Assembly: GCA_009784565.1 (NCBI GenBank)
Contig: WRBL01000004.1
Coordinates: forward strand, 1-51,231
Direction: 5' to 3'
From: Streptosporangiales bacterium
GTDB lineage: Bacteria; Actinomycetota; Actinomycetes; Streptosporangiales; Streptosporangiaceae
Length of the DNA stretch: 51,231 nucleotides
This document shows, one piece after another, positions 25,715 through 35,091 of this stretch (its first letter is position 1; each line of letters starts with the position of its first letter). The notes under the pieces are model-generated. The model did not search any database, had not been told where the DNA came from, and saw nothing but the letters and a program-made list of their open reading frames with translations. The translations under genes and the position numbers were made by a program.

Positions 25715-27349
25715 GTGGCCGCGAGGAAGGGCATGAAGCTGAAGGACCTGGCGGCCCGGGCGGGCCGCTGGATCTCCCGCGCCGCCGGGTCCGGCCCGGC
25801 GGCGCCCGCCCCGGCCCCGGCGGCGCAGACCACCGCGGTGGCCGCCGACCGGTTCGACGCGATGTCCTGGCAGGAGACCTACTCCGACGCCCGGGCACTG
25901 CAGACCCTCGCCGGCGAGCTGCAGGAGCGCTACGACCACGCCGCCGACCTCCTGCGCGACCTGTGGACCGCCGCCTACAAGGCCGACCCCCAGCTGCGGC
26001 CCCGCCAGGAGATGGACCCCGGGCGCCTGGTCAACCACCGGGTCCTGCAGACGGTCCTGGAGTCCGATGACTTCGCCGAGCTCCGCCAGCACACCGTCGG
26101 CGACGCCTACGCCTCGGCGATGGCCGTGCTCGCCCAGGCCGACGCGCTCCGCCGGGCCCTGGAAGACACCCGCAGGGAACAGGACGCCGGCACCGACGCC
26201 CGCGACCGGGCTCAGGAGGCCGAGGAAGCCGCCGGCGCGGTCGCCGGCGCGATGGCCGCGGCCGAGGCAGCCGCCGGCGGGGACGGGACCGTCCCCGCCG
26301 GCGAGGCGCAGGCGCTGATCAGCGCGGCCGAGGCGGCCCAGCGGGCCGAGGACGCCGCGGCCGCCGCCCGGGAAACCGCCGAGAACGCCGCCGACGCGTC
26401 GGCGGCGAAGGCCCGCGCGACCCTGCACCGCGGGATCCGGGACGCGGCCGCCGAGCGCGAGGACGACGAAGAGCTCTGCGCCGCCTGGGGCATCGAGCCG
26501 GGCCAGCTGGCCCGGCTCGACTTCGGCGAGCGCCAGGCGCTCGCCGCCCGGATGCGCGCGACCAATCTGGTGAAGTTCGCGCGCCTGATGGGCCGCTTCC
26601 GGGCCATGGCCGAGGGCGAGCGCGCCCGCAAGGTCGAAGGAGTCGCCGGGGAGCTGGTCGGGCTCACCCTCGGCGGCGACGTCGACCGCGCCGTCGACGC
26701 CGACCTCGCGCACCTCGCGGTGCCCGCGCTGCGCGCGGCGTGGCTCGCCCGGTGGGCCGAGGACCAGCTCCTGCAGTACGAGACCCGGGGCGAGGATCGC
26801 ACCGGCGCCGGCGCGATCATCGCCTGCGTCGACACGTCCGGGTCCATGCGCTTCCCCCAGCCCGACGGCGCCACCGGCGACGCGTGGGCCAAGGGCTGCG
26901 CGCTCGCCCTCCTGAACCAGGCCCGCGCCGAGCGCCGCGCCTTCGCCGGCATCGTGTTCAGCTCCGCCGAGCAGGTCCGGGTGTTCCGGTTCCCCGCCGG
27001 GCAGGTCCCGCCGGCCCGCGACCTCCTGGACTTCGCCGAGTTCTCATTCGGCGGCGGCACCGACTTCGAGGCGCCGCTGACCGAGGCCGTCGACCTCCTG
27101 GCCGCCGAGTACGACGCCGACGGGAAGGCCAAGGGCGACATCGTGCTGATCAGCGACGGCTCCTGCGGCGTGTCCGAGGACTGGACCGCCGCCTGGCTGG
27201 AAGCCAAGGCCCGGCTCGGGTTCCGCCTGTTCGGCGTCGCCGTGGCCCGCCACGCCGGCCGGGTGATGGACGCCCTGTGCGACAACGCCCGCTCCGTCGA
27301 CGACCTCACCACGCCCGAAGCCGCCCGCGAGCTGTTCGGGCTCATCTGA
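25715..27349 (+). CDS. von Willebrand factor A (vWA) domain protein
   Basis: IIACVDTSGSM MIDAS, FSFGGGTDFEAPLTEAVDLL, IVLISDGSC; GTG start 2 nt after the MoxR stop. Confidence 0.85.
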   Translation: MAARKGMKLKDLAARAGRWISRAAGSGPAAPAPAPAAQTTAVAADRFDAMSWQETYSDARALQTLAGELQERYDHAADLLRDLWTAAYKADPQLRPRQEMDPGRLVNHRVLQTVLESDDFAELRQHTVGDAYASAMAVLAQADALRRALEDTRREQDAGTDARDRAQEAEEAAGAVAGAMAAAEAAAGGDGTVPAGEAQALISAAEAAQRAEDAAAAARETAENAADASAAKARATLHRGIRDAAAEREDDEELCAAWGIEPGQLARLDFGERQALAARMRATNLVKFARLMGRFRAMAEGERARKVEGVAGELVGLTLGGDVDRAVDADLAHLAVPALRAAWLARWAEDQLLQYETRGEDRTGAGAIIACVDTSGSMRFPQPDGATGDAWAKGCALALLNQARAERRAFAGIVFSSAEQVRVFRFPAGQVPPARDLLDFAEFSFGGGTDFEAPLTEAVDLLAAEYDADGKAKGDIVLISDGSCGVSEDWTAAWLEAKARLGFRLFGVAVARHAGRVMDALCDNARSVDDLTTPEAARELFGLI

Positions 27350-27370
27350 CCCGCCGGCCCGGCAGACTGT

Positions 27371-27383
27371 AAACGGGCGTTTT
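27371..27383. promoter_or_regulatory. AAACG-GG-CGTTT motif, copy 2
   Basis: AAACGGGCGTTTT between the vWA gene and the third cassette gene. Confidence 0.65.
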
Positions 27384-27408
27384 CAGTTCCGGAAGGGAGA
27401 AGGCCCCG

Positions 27409-28440
27409 ATGACAACCCCCGACGACGAGCAGCATGTCGCGGGCGAGGCCCTGGAGGGCTACGTCTCGCGGCTGGAGAAGTCCGCCGCGCTCGGCCACCT
27501 GGTCGTCTACTCGATCTTCGACGGCCGTGTCACCCCCGACGAGCTCGAGCTGTGGTTCATCGAGCTCGGCCTGGACCGCGCCCACCTGCCGGGCTCGCTG
27601 AGGCCCGTCGACGCCTACGAGAAGACCACCGGCGAGCTGCAGGTGACCTACCCCGTCGACGCCCCGATGGCGGGCCGCGGCCGCCCCCGGGAACCCGGGG
27701 AGACGGTCGCCACGCTCATGGTGCGGCCGGTGGCCGCCGACGGCGAGCAGATCACCCGCCACCTGGTCCGCGAGGTCCGCGACGAAGGCGCCAGGACCCT
27801 GGACTACGAGACCCGCCTGGCGGAGATCGTCTTCGTCCGCGACCAGGCGGCCGACCGCGTCGCCGGCGGCGGCGTCATGCGGGTCACGCCCGACACCGCG
27901 TCGATCGGCCGGCTGGACGACGCCGAGCGCGCCCGGGTGGAGCAGGTCATCGGCCAGATCGACGACCGCTACCAGCACCGCTGCACGTACCTGTCCGGGG
28001 ACCGGCTGCGCGGCATCATCCGCAAGCACGTGGAGGACCTCAAGGCCGTGCGCGTCCGGCCCACCGGCGGCGTCTACTTCGTCGGCGACCGGCACGCCGC
28101 CACGCTGCAGGCGCTCCGCACCCTGGTCAAGCGGTTCGGCGAGGGGTCCAGCTTCACCCGCATCCCGCTGCCCGACGAAGAGGAGATGCGGGAGATGGTC
28201 GTCGGCGCGTGGCGCGAGCGGGCCAAGGAAGAACTCCAGCGCCTGTCCCGCGACATCGCCGCGGCCCGCGAGAACGGGAAGGGCCCCAAGGCCGTGGAAG
28301 CGCTCGTGAAACGGTTCCGGGCGCTGAAGGCCACCGCCGAAGAGCACTCCGGGCTCCTGTCGGAAACGCTCGAGGAAACCGCCGGGGCCATGGAACTCGC
28401 CGAGATGCAGCTCCGGGACCTGCTCACCCGCGGCGGCTAA
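27409..28440 (+). CDS. Third component of the MoxR-vWA cassette (DUF6744-like)
   Basis: 343 aa, coupled downstream of vWA; family name from memory. Confidence 0.6.
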   Translation: MTTPDDEQHVAGEALEGYVSRLEKSAALGHLVVYSIFDGRVTPDELELWFIELGLDRAHLPGSLRPVDAYEKTTGELQVTYPVDAPMAGRGRPREPGETVATLMVRPVAADGEQITRHLVREVRDEGARTLDYETRLAEIVFVRDQAADRVAGGGVMRVTPDTASIGRLDDAERARVEQVIGQIDDRYQHRCTYLSGDRLRGIIRKHVEDLKAVRVRPTGGVYFVGDRHAATLQALRTLVKRFGEGSSFTRIPLPDEEEMREMVVGAWRERAKEELQRLSRDIAAARENGKGPKAVEALVKRFRALKATAEEHSGLLSETLEETAGAMELAEMQLRDLLTRGG

Positions 28441-28502
28441 GCACCGCCGCCATCCGGAAGACCCGGTACTGGAACGAGAAGAAGGAGAAGGGAGGTGCAG
28501 CC

Positions 28503-28577
28503 ATGTGCGAGGAATGCGGCGTACGCCCGGCCCTGGACGGCGGGCTCTGCGGCCACTGCATCATGCTGAGCCCGTAG
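28503..28577 (+). CDS. 24-aa zinc-ribbon-like microprotein MCEECGVRPALDGGLCGHCIMLSP
   Basis: GGGAGGTG ribosome site, CxxC...CxxC, ends before a terminator. Confidence 0.55.
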   Translation: MCEECGVRPALDGGLCGHCIMLSP

Positions 28578-28628
28578 GGGCTGAGCCGTCGCGGGCCGCC
28601 GGCCCGGCGATGTAGCGCAGGAACGAAG

Positions 28629-28673
28629 AATCCCGCTAGCCGCCCTCCGCAGGGGGCCGCTAGCGGGATTTTC
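28629..28673. terminator. Strong hairpin AATCCCGCTAGC...GCTAGCGGGATTTTCC
   Basis: 12-bp perfect arms at 28629-28640 and 28659-28670. Confidence 0.75.
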
Positions 28674-28696
28674 CGTTCGGGAACTACCGGGCCGCC

Positions 28697-28906
28697 TCAG
28701 AGGTTGATGTCCCCGTACACATGCCCCAGCTGGACGACCGATCCCACGTGCCCGCGCACGATGTTGGTCACGCCTCCCGGCCCCCCGCTGTCACCGTGCT
28801 GAACAGCATGAGTCTCTTCCTGGCCGTCCGGGCCCGCCTGATCGTCGCGCTCGCTCGCGGCGGCGTCCCGCGCGGCCGGGGCCGGGTTCTCATTGTCAGC
28901 GGTCAC
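28697..28906 (-). CDS. Small protein with VVQxGxVxGDI-type C-terminus
   Basis: GGVTNIVRGHVGSVVQLGHVYGDINL; resembles a recurring actinobacterial short motif. Confidence 0.6.
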   Translation of the reverse strand: MTADNENPAPAARDAAASERDDQAGPDGQEETHAVQHGDSGGPGGVTNIVRGHVGSVVQLGHVYGDINL

Positions 28907-29124
28907 GAGCCATCACCTTTTCTCCTGGTGTCTCATGCCCCTCGGTCGCACCACGATACGCCGGCCGGTCTTCCCCGGGACCGGCTTCGTGCTCGCTCCG
29001 CTCGAATCGTTAGCAATGCCGGCGGTTCCCAGGCTCCCGGCCGCACCCAGCGGCCGGGAGCGACGCGGCCCGTTCCCGGCGTATTCCGTTACCCCGCGCC
29101 TGGGATTCTGTCGCGCCCTATTTG

Positions 29125-29138
29125 AAAACGCCCGTTTT
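29125..29138. promoter_or_regulatory. AAACG-CC-CGTTT motif, copy 3
   Basis: AAAACGCCCGTTTT, upstream of 28697-28906 and just past the rep stop. Confidence 0.65.
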
Positions 29139-29150
29139 GGTTTTGCCGGG

Positions 29151-31109
29151 TCAGGCGGGGGCCGTGGCCGGCGGGCCCGGGTCGGCCGCGTACCAGGCTT
29201 CTTCGTCGTCGGGCGGGATCCGCTGCTCGAGTTCGGCGAGCCGCGCCGCCAGGGGCAGGGGCGGGTCGGGGTCTTCGGGGATCGTTCGCTCGGGCGGGGG
29301 CTGCCAGGAGGCGATCTTGCGGTGCCAGTCGTCGCGGTGCTCGCCGTAGGCGGCCTCGCGCTCGCGCTGCAGGGCCGTCGCGCCGGTCTCCTTCGCGACG
29401 TCGTCGAGCCGGGCGGGCCCGCGCGTCCAGCCGCGGGGGCCGTGCTCGGCCAGCCCGTACTCGGCCAGGAGCTTCAGGGCCCGGCCCGCCGCGCTCTCGC
29501 TGAGGTGCGCGTCGGCCGCGACGCCGGAGGCGGGCTGCGGGTCGTCGTCCAGGGCCAGCCAGGTGAACGCCGCGGTGCCGCCCAGCACGGACCACACGTG
29601 GTGCAGGGCCTCGATCCGGCCGGCCCGCCGCCGTCGCCACGCTGCCTGGGTCTTGTAGCCCTCGGGGACGCACAGGACGTACCGGTCGGCCCGGTCCAGG
29701 TGGTGGCGGCTCACCAGGTCGATCAGCGGGTCTTCCTCATCGCGCAGGGTCTCGATCGCCCGGGCCGCCGTGCGGTGGGGCAGCCCGGAGTACAGGGCGA
29801 GGTTGCGGCCGCCGAACTCGATCACGGGGCTGCCGCTGATCATCGCGGCCTGGGCCATGGCGAGCAGCACCATGCGGATGGCGACAGCCTGCCTGCCCCA
29901 CCTTTTCTGGCGCGCGGGGTCTGCGGTGGCGATGTCGATCACCGTGGCCCACATCCGGATCAGCCCGTAGCCCGAAGCCTCGCCGTCGTCGGTCCCGTAA
30001 CCCCCACCGGGGGGTAGGGGGCGTGGGGTATGAGAGTCGCTTGTGTGCCAGTTAGACAGATGGCTGTCGCCAGCGAGGTCGGTAATGGCTTTTCGCCACT
30101 CGCCCGCGAGGAGCCGTTTCATCCGGCCGGGCTCGCGGGAGCGGGCGTACAGGCCGGCCAGGCCGGCCCACTCGCCGCCGGCGATCTGGGCCTGGAGCTC
30201 GGTCAGGGTCCAGCCGCGCAGCGCGGCGGAGGCGATGACGGCCATGCGGGCGCGGGAGCGGTCCTTCCAGCGGGTGCCCTTGATGCCGTTGCGGGCGATC
30301 TGCTCCAGGTCCGGGCGCAGCGGCTGGCGGCCGTCCGGGCGGGGCAGCCACGGGTGCCCGCCGGCGTCGCGCTCGCAGCCCTCGGGGACGTCGTCCAGGT
30401 CCCGGACCGGGTCGGCGGCGGCCAGCTCGGCGGCGAACTCCTCCAGGAGGCCGGCCCAGACGCCGGGGCCCGCCGGGTGCTTCACGGCGGCCCTGGCGTC
30501 GTCCAGGGGGGTCACGAGCTGCTGGCAGCCGCCGGACTTGTGCCGGGCGCCGGGCGGGCGCAGCTGCCCGCGGATCCCGTTCCACGGTCCGGTGTCGAGC
30601 GCGCTGTAGCGGCGGGACATCGCCTTGGCGAGGGCCTTGAGCTCGCGCCACGGCTGCGGCTGGGCCAGCAGCACGTACACGTGGCGGCCGCCATTCGGGC
30701 TCTTGTCGACGACGGCGCGGCCGCCGAGCTTCTCCACGATCGCCGCAAGGTCCCCGGCCTGCCGGGCCACCGCGGCGGCCGGGTCGGGCTCGCCCGCCGC
30801 CCGGGCCCGGGCCACGTCCAGGTCCGCGCCGACCAGCCGGCCGGTGCCCGCGTCGTGGTTGTAGACGCTGATCGTCGCCGGCAGGAGCGGCGGGGTGCTG
30901 CTGAGCTTTTCCTCGCCCTTGCGGGGGTAGGTGTGGCCGCCGTCCGGGGACACCCGCATGAGCGGCAGGGGCGCGAGGGCACGCGCGATCTCCCACGCCG
31001 CGGTCGCGGCGGGGGGAAGCGGATTTGAGAATTTTTCTCTCGCCTCGCCCGGCGTGTCGTCAGATGGCAATAGCTGACTAGGCCGGGGGCGTGCTACTTT
31101 GGTGCCCAC
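29151..31109 (-). CDS. Replication initiator/primase-like protein (AEP-type N-terminus, wHTH C-terminus)
   Basis: GRLVGADLDVARARAAG, DKSPNGGRHVYVLLAQ, GIRGQLRPPGARHKSGG; C-terminal helix-turn-helix-like segment. Confidence 0.65.
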   Translation of the reverse strand: MGTKVARPRPSQLLPSDDTPGEAREKFSNPLPPAATAAWEIARALAPLPLMRVSPDGGHTYPRKGEEKLSSTPPLLPATISVYNHDAGTGRLVGADLDVARARAAGEPDPAAAVARQAGDLAAIVEKLGGRAVVDKSPNGGRHVYVLLAQPQPWRELKALAKAMSRRYSALDTGPWNGIRGQLRPPGARHKSGGCQQLVTPLDDARAAVKHPAGPGVWAGLLEEFAAELAAADPVRDLDDVPEGCERDAGGHPWLPRPDGRQPLRPDLEQIARNGIKGTRWKDRSRARMAVIASAALRGWTLTELQAQIAGGEWAGLAGLYARSREPGRMKRLLAGEWRKAITDLAGDSHLSNWHTSDSHTPRPLPPGGGYGTDDGEASGYGLIRMWATVIDIATADPARQKRWGRQAVAIRMVLLAMAQAAMISGSPVIEFGGRNLALYSGLPHRTAARAIETLRDEEDPLIDLVSRHHLDRADRYVLCVPEGYKTQAAWRRRRAGRIEALHHVWSVLGGTAAFTWLALDDDPQPASGVAADAHLSESAAGRALKLLAEYGLAEHGPRGWTRGPARLDDVAKETGATALQREREAAYGEHRDDWHRKIASWQPPPERTIPEDPDPPLPLAARLAELEQRIPPDDEEAWYAADPGPPATAPA

Positions 31110-33019
31110 AGCAGTGGTCCCCTTGAGGGACTAGAGTCCGGAATCTTCGCGAACGGTCTTGGCGGGCGCGTAGGCGGAGAATCCCGGGCGGGTGAATATG
31201 AGGTTGTTCGGTGTGAAGGGGCTCCTCCCACGGATGTGGGTCGGAGCCCTTCGTGCGTTCCGGCTCGTCTAAGCAGCTCCAGGTGATGCACGCGCTGCCC
31301 GTGACGGGCGCGCAAGTCTGATACCGATCCATGATGGCCGGCCCTGACGGTCGGTGTTCGCCGACTCGCCGGCCTTTTTTCACGAGTTTTTCGGGCTAGC
31401 TGGGACCTTCGTGAGATCACTCGCGGATCAATCGATCCGCTTCCGTGCCTTCTGGCTGCTTGTCGCGTATCGCTGACAACAATGGACTGTCCGGGCCGGG
31501 GTGTCTCGCTTGTTGCTGTTATCGCCCGGTGCTCCGGGGTCTGGCTGTCCGGGCTGGCGGGCAGGGCCGCGTACGCGCGGGCCCCGGCGGCGATGATCAC
31601 CAGGCTGCCGGCGAGCAGGAGGAGGCGCACCGGGCCGAGGGTGCCGACGTGGGCACCCTGCAGGGGGCCGCCGGCGAGCCAGCCGCACGCCAGCACGGAC
31701 GCGCCCGCCACGAGCTGGTTGGCGGGCCGGAACACGCTCATCACGCGGCCCCGGTGCTCATCGTCGGCGGCCGCCATCAGGTACGGCGCGGCCGCCGCAG
31801 TCAGCACCCCGATCGCCACGGCGTAGGCGGCCAGCAGAACCAGGCCGGCCGGGACATCGCGGGCCAGGGCGTAGGCGGCGGCCGTAACCCCGGCGGCGGC
31901 CAAGCCGCCCCAGTTGACCGCGCGCAGGCCGCACGCGGCGGTCAGCCGCCGGGCGGCGGCCGAGCCGATGACGTACCCGGCGCCCATGACCGCCTCGGCG
32001 ATCCCGAACGTGGCGGGGCCACCGTGCAGGTCCGACCGGACGGCGACCGCGTTGAGCGCGGTCAGCACCGCGGTGCCGGCCTGGCAGGTCGCGGTGACCG
32101 ACAACAGCGCCCGCAGCGGCCGGCTGGCGCCGAACACCCGCCAGCCCTCGGCGAGCTCGGCGCGCAGCCCGCCCCGCCCGGCGTGGCCCGGGCACGCGGG
32201 CAGCGACCGCACCGACGCCCAGGACGCCGCGTAGGTCAGCGCGTCGACGGCCAGCGCGCCGTGGAGGCCCGCGACCGCCATCAAGGGGACCGCGAGCGCG
32301 GTGCCGACGATACCCGTCGCCGACGTCGCCGACTCGGCCAGCCCGGCCGCCCGGGCCCGGCCGTCGGCACCGGGGATCAGCACCGCGATGGCGGCGGTCC
32401 GGGCGGGGACGAACAGCTCCCCCGCCGCGTTCAGGACGAACACCGCGGCGTACAGGCAGCCCAGCCACACGGCGGCGGGAACGCCAGGGACGAACGACAC
32501 GGCGGCCAGCAGCGCGGTCACCCCGGCGCGGGCCGCCTCGGTGGCCATCATGACCGCCCTCCGGTCGAACCGGTCGGCGAGCACTCCCCCGGCCGGCCCG
32601 GCGACCGCGATCGCCGCGTACGCCGCGGCGGGCACCCCCGCGACCGCGGCGGCCTGCCACGGCTTCCCGGCGGACAGGGCCGCGACAGCCAGGACGGCCG
32701 AGACGGTCAGCATCGCGTCCCCGGCCGCCGAGACGGCCTGCCCGGCCCACAGCCGCCCGTAGGCCGGGCAGACCAGCCACCGGGCGGCCGCCGCCCCGGC
32801 GCGGGCGGACAGGCCGCCCTGCGCGCCGGGGCCGCGCGGCACGGGCACGGCGGAGCCGCGCCCGCTGGTGCGGGCGCGGCTCCTGATGTCTGCCGGGGCA
32901 GTATTAGCGCTGATTTCCGCTACGACGGATGCGGGGTCCTGCGGGTTCAAATCGACGCTGATTTCTTCTCCCTGGTCAGGCACTCCGCTCCTCCCCCGCC
33001 GGGTCCTGGGCAGCGGCAC
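31094..33019 (-). CDS. MFS transporter (C-terminal tail annotation uncertain)
   Basis: Multiple TM helices, GGVLADRFDRRAVMMATEAARAG; last ~150 codons are low-complexity and overlap the rep leader. Confidence 0.7.
   Translation of the reverse strand: MPLPRTRRGRSGVPDQGEEISVDLNPQDPASVVAEISANTAPADIRSRARTSGRGSAVPVPRGPGAQGGLSARAGAAAARWLVCPAYGRLWAGQAVSAAGDAMLTVSAVLAVAALSAGKPWQAAAVAGVPAAAYAAIAVAGPAGGVLADRFDRRAVMMATEAARAGVTALLAAVSFVPGVPAAVWLGCLYAAVFVLNAAGELFVPARTAAIAVLIPGADGRARAAGLAESATSATGIVGTALAVPLMAVAGLHGALAVDALTYAASWASVRSLPACPGHAGRGGLRAELAEGWRVFGASRPLRALLSVTATCQAGTAVLTALNAVAVRSDLHGGPATFGIAEAVMGAGYVIGSAAARRLTAACGLRAVNWGGLAAAGVTAAAYALARDVPAGLVLLAAYAVAIGVLTAAAAPYLMAAADDEHRGRVMSVFRPANQLVAGASVLACGWLAGGPLQGAHVGTLGPVRLLLLAGSLVIIAAGARAYAALPASPDSQTPEHRAITATSETPRPGQSIVVSDTRQAARRHGSGSIDPRVISRRSQLARKTREKRPASRRTPTVRAGHHGSVSDLRARHGQRVHHLELLRRAGTHEGLRPTSVGGAPSHRTTSYSPARDSPPTRPPRPFAKIPDSSPSRGPLLWAPK
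31215..31252. ncRNA. Stem-loop in the rep leader
   Basis: GAAGGGGCTCCTCCCAC-ggat-GTGGGTCGGAGCCCTTC with small bulges. Confidence 0.5.
31336..31380 (+). terminator. Plus-strand intrinsic terminator antisense to the rep leader
   Basis: GGCCGG...GTCGG-tgttcg-CCGAC...CCGGCC followed by TTTTTT. Confidence 0.65.
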
Positions 33020-33404
33020 GGTCGACGACCGGGCGGGCGATGTCCCGGTGGATCACTGCGGCGGGGATGCCCCGCTTGCCGAGCATCCGGGCGGTTTCCC
33101 CGGCCAGGACGGCTGACCTGTGGCGTCCTCCCGCGCACCCGTAGGCAATGATCACCGGCCCGCCCCCGGGGCCGGACAGCAGCGCCTGCGCGGCCCCGGT
33201 GACCGAGGCGGCCAGGGCGACGGCGCCGGGCGTGGTCATCACCGCGCGGCGGACGCGGGGGCTGGCGGCGTCCAGGTGCCGCAGGCCCGCCACGGCGTGC
33301 GGGTCCCGCAGGTGCTCGCGGACGTCGACGACGACGTGCGCGGCGGGCGGGTCCGCATGCAGGTAGCCGAACGAGACCACGATGATCCGGGCGACGCCGA
33401 TCAT
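32976..33404 (-). CDS. RapZ C-terminal domain-like protein
   Basis: VVVDVREHLRDPHAV, VIIAYGCAGGRHRSAVLAGETARML. Confidence 0.75.
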   Translation of the reverse strand: MIGVARIIVVSFGYLHADPPAAHVVVDVREHLRDPHAVAGLRHLDAASPRVRRAVMTTPGAVALAASVTGAAQALLSGPGGGPVIIAYGCAGGRHRSAVLAGETARMLGKRGIPAAVIHRDIARPVVDRAAAQDPAGEERSA

Positions 33405-34228
33405 GACCGGTCACCTTCCTCGGTGACGGCGGCCGGGAACTCCCGGACGCGCAGGTCCGCGGGCCAGCGACCCATGTCGCCGCCTTTCGGCCCGGCGCCC
33501 AGCTCACGTCCGAGGACAGTGCCGAGCTGCTTCACAAACGGCCTGGGCGTCGCTCCGGGCTCGAGGCATTGGGCGAGCAGGCCCCGGACCCAGTCCAGTT
33601 CCATCGGCCGGGCCCGGCCACCGCTTTCCCCGCCCGTGATCAGCCAGTCCGCCATCGGGGGGCACGGCCTGTCTCCCCGGTGGCCGCCCGCGTGGGCGGC
33701 CTGCAGGTCGATCGGGCCGAGCAGCGGCTCAGCGGAAATGAACTTCGTCCGCGCGGGCAGGCTCATCAGGACCGGTATCCGGGTCTCGGCCCACCGCTGG
33801 TTCTCGGCGCTGACGCCGAGCCACACCCACGCCGGCCAGTCGCTGCCCCAGGGCACCATCCCGGCGACGTTCCCCGGCCGCTTGGTCAGCAGCTGCCAGC
33901 GCAGCGACGGCGTGGACTCGATCAGGTCCCACAGCCGCTTGCGCGGCTCTTCCAGGTCGGGGTGGTCCTCGAACACGTCAGCCATTGACGCGCAGAACAC
34001 TTTCTCCGGAGTCCCGGCCCGCTCGGCGTCGCGGTTCCACTTCAGCGGGCGGGCCCAGTTCCGGTCCGTCAGCATCCGCCGCTGCCCGTTGCGGCGCCAC
34101 AGGTCGTGGCCGTACCGCCTGGCGTCCCGGTCGGCGTAGCAGAACCGGCAGGCCGGCGAGATGCGAGAGCAGCCCCACCAGGGGTTGAACGTGTGGTCGG
34201 TCCACTCGATCTTGGTGACGTCGCTCAT
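33401..34228 (-). CDS. DUF5131 / phage Gp37-Gp68 family protein
   Basis: TKIEWTDHTFNPWWGCSRISPACRFCYA, WLGVSAENQRWAETRIPVL, WLITGGESGGRARPM. Confidence 0.85.
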   Translation of the reverse strand: MSDVTKIEWTDHTFNPWWGCSRISPACRFCYADRDARRYGHDLWRRNGQRRMLTDRNWARPLKWNRDAERAGTPEKVFCASMADVFEDHPDLEEPRKRLWDLIESTPSLRWQLLTKRPGNVAGMVPWGSDWPAWVWLGVSAENQRWAETRIPVLMSLPARTKFISAEPLLGPIDLQAAHAGGHRGDRPCPPMADWLITGGESGGRARPMELDWVRGLLAQCLEPGATPRPFVKQLGTVLGRELGAGPKGGDMGRWPADLRVREFPAAVTEEGDRS

Positions 34229-35091
34229 GACGGCCTCCGTCCCGCGAGTCCGGTGAGAGCCCGGTCAACGGCGGCGGTGACCTGGTCGTAGATGCTGAGC
34301 AGCCCGGCGAACTCCTCCGCGTACGTGCCGAGGCTGGCGCGCTGCTCGCGGACCATGTCGCGGAACTGGCCGGGGGTGACTCCGGCGGCGTGCAGGTCGC
34401 GGGCGGAGTTGCGGTGATGCACGAGCTTGGGCGCGACCTTGTCGGCCGCCTTGACGAACCGCGCCTCCGCGTCCGCCTGGAGCTCGTAGCGGCCGATCAT
34501 GGCCGGGAGCCAGGGCAGCCGCTCGCCGAGGTCGTCATGCCAGGCCAGCAGGGCGGCCTGTTCGCGCTCGTGTTTCCGGGCGCGTTCCCGGTCCGTGATC
34601 GTGATCGTCGGGGTGTCGTCGGCGAACACCTCCACCGCGTCATGAACGACGGCGTAGGCGGCGACAAGAACCGGGTCAAGACCGGGTTCCGTCGCCGAGG
34701 CGAGAGCGGAAGCAAGCCAGGCCAGATGCACCGTGTGATCGGAATCGGATTCTGCGGTGCCGTCGGGGAGGGTCACCACGGAGCGGTCGATGCGGGCGAA
34801 CCTGGCGGCGTGCCGGGTGACGGCCGCGGCCGCCTCAAGAAGTTCACCGGCGGCGTGCTGCTCGCGGCGCTCAGCGCGGGCAGCCGCGCCGGCGTCCCGG
34901 GCGTCGTCGATGGTGCCGGGGCAGAGTTCGGCGGCGAGTGCCTGCGCGAGGTCCAGGACGCGGGCGGCGGTGCCGGGGCAGGACCGGCCCTCGGCGAGGG
35001 CGGCCGCGATGTCCCCGGCGGTGGCGGACAGGTCGACGGCGGCCTGGTACAGGAAGCTGTCGGCGTGCGGGATCGCGGTCACCACGACCAC
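34225..35091 (-). CDS. HD-domain phosphohydrolase (YfbR-like)
   Basis: SDSDHTVHLAWLASAL...YAVVHDAVEVFADDTPT. Confidence 0.65.
   Translation of the reverse strand: MVVVTAIPHADSFLYQAAVDLSATAGDIAAALAEGRSCPGTAARVLDLAQALAAELCPGTIDDARDAGAAARAERREQHAAGELLEAAAAVTRHAARFARIDRSVVTLPDGTAESDSDHTVHLAWLASALASATEPGLDPVLVAAYAVVHDAVEVFADDTPTITITDRERARKHEREQAALLAWHDDLGERLPWLPAMIGRYELQADAEARFVKAADKVAPKLVHHRNSARDLHAAGVTPGQFRDMVREQRASLGTYAEEFAGLLSIYDQVTAAVDRALTGLAGRRPS

Noticed and set aside
29990-30030. G-rich tract CCGGGGGGTAGGGGGCGTGGGG as a G-quadruplex
   Set aside because: Only three separated G-runs and it encodes a Pro/Gly stretch of the rep ORF; not convincing.
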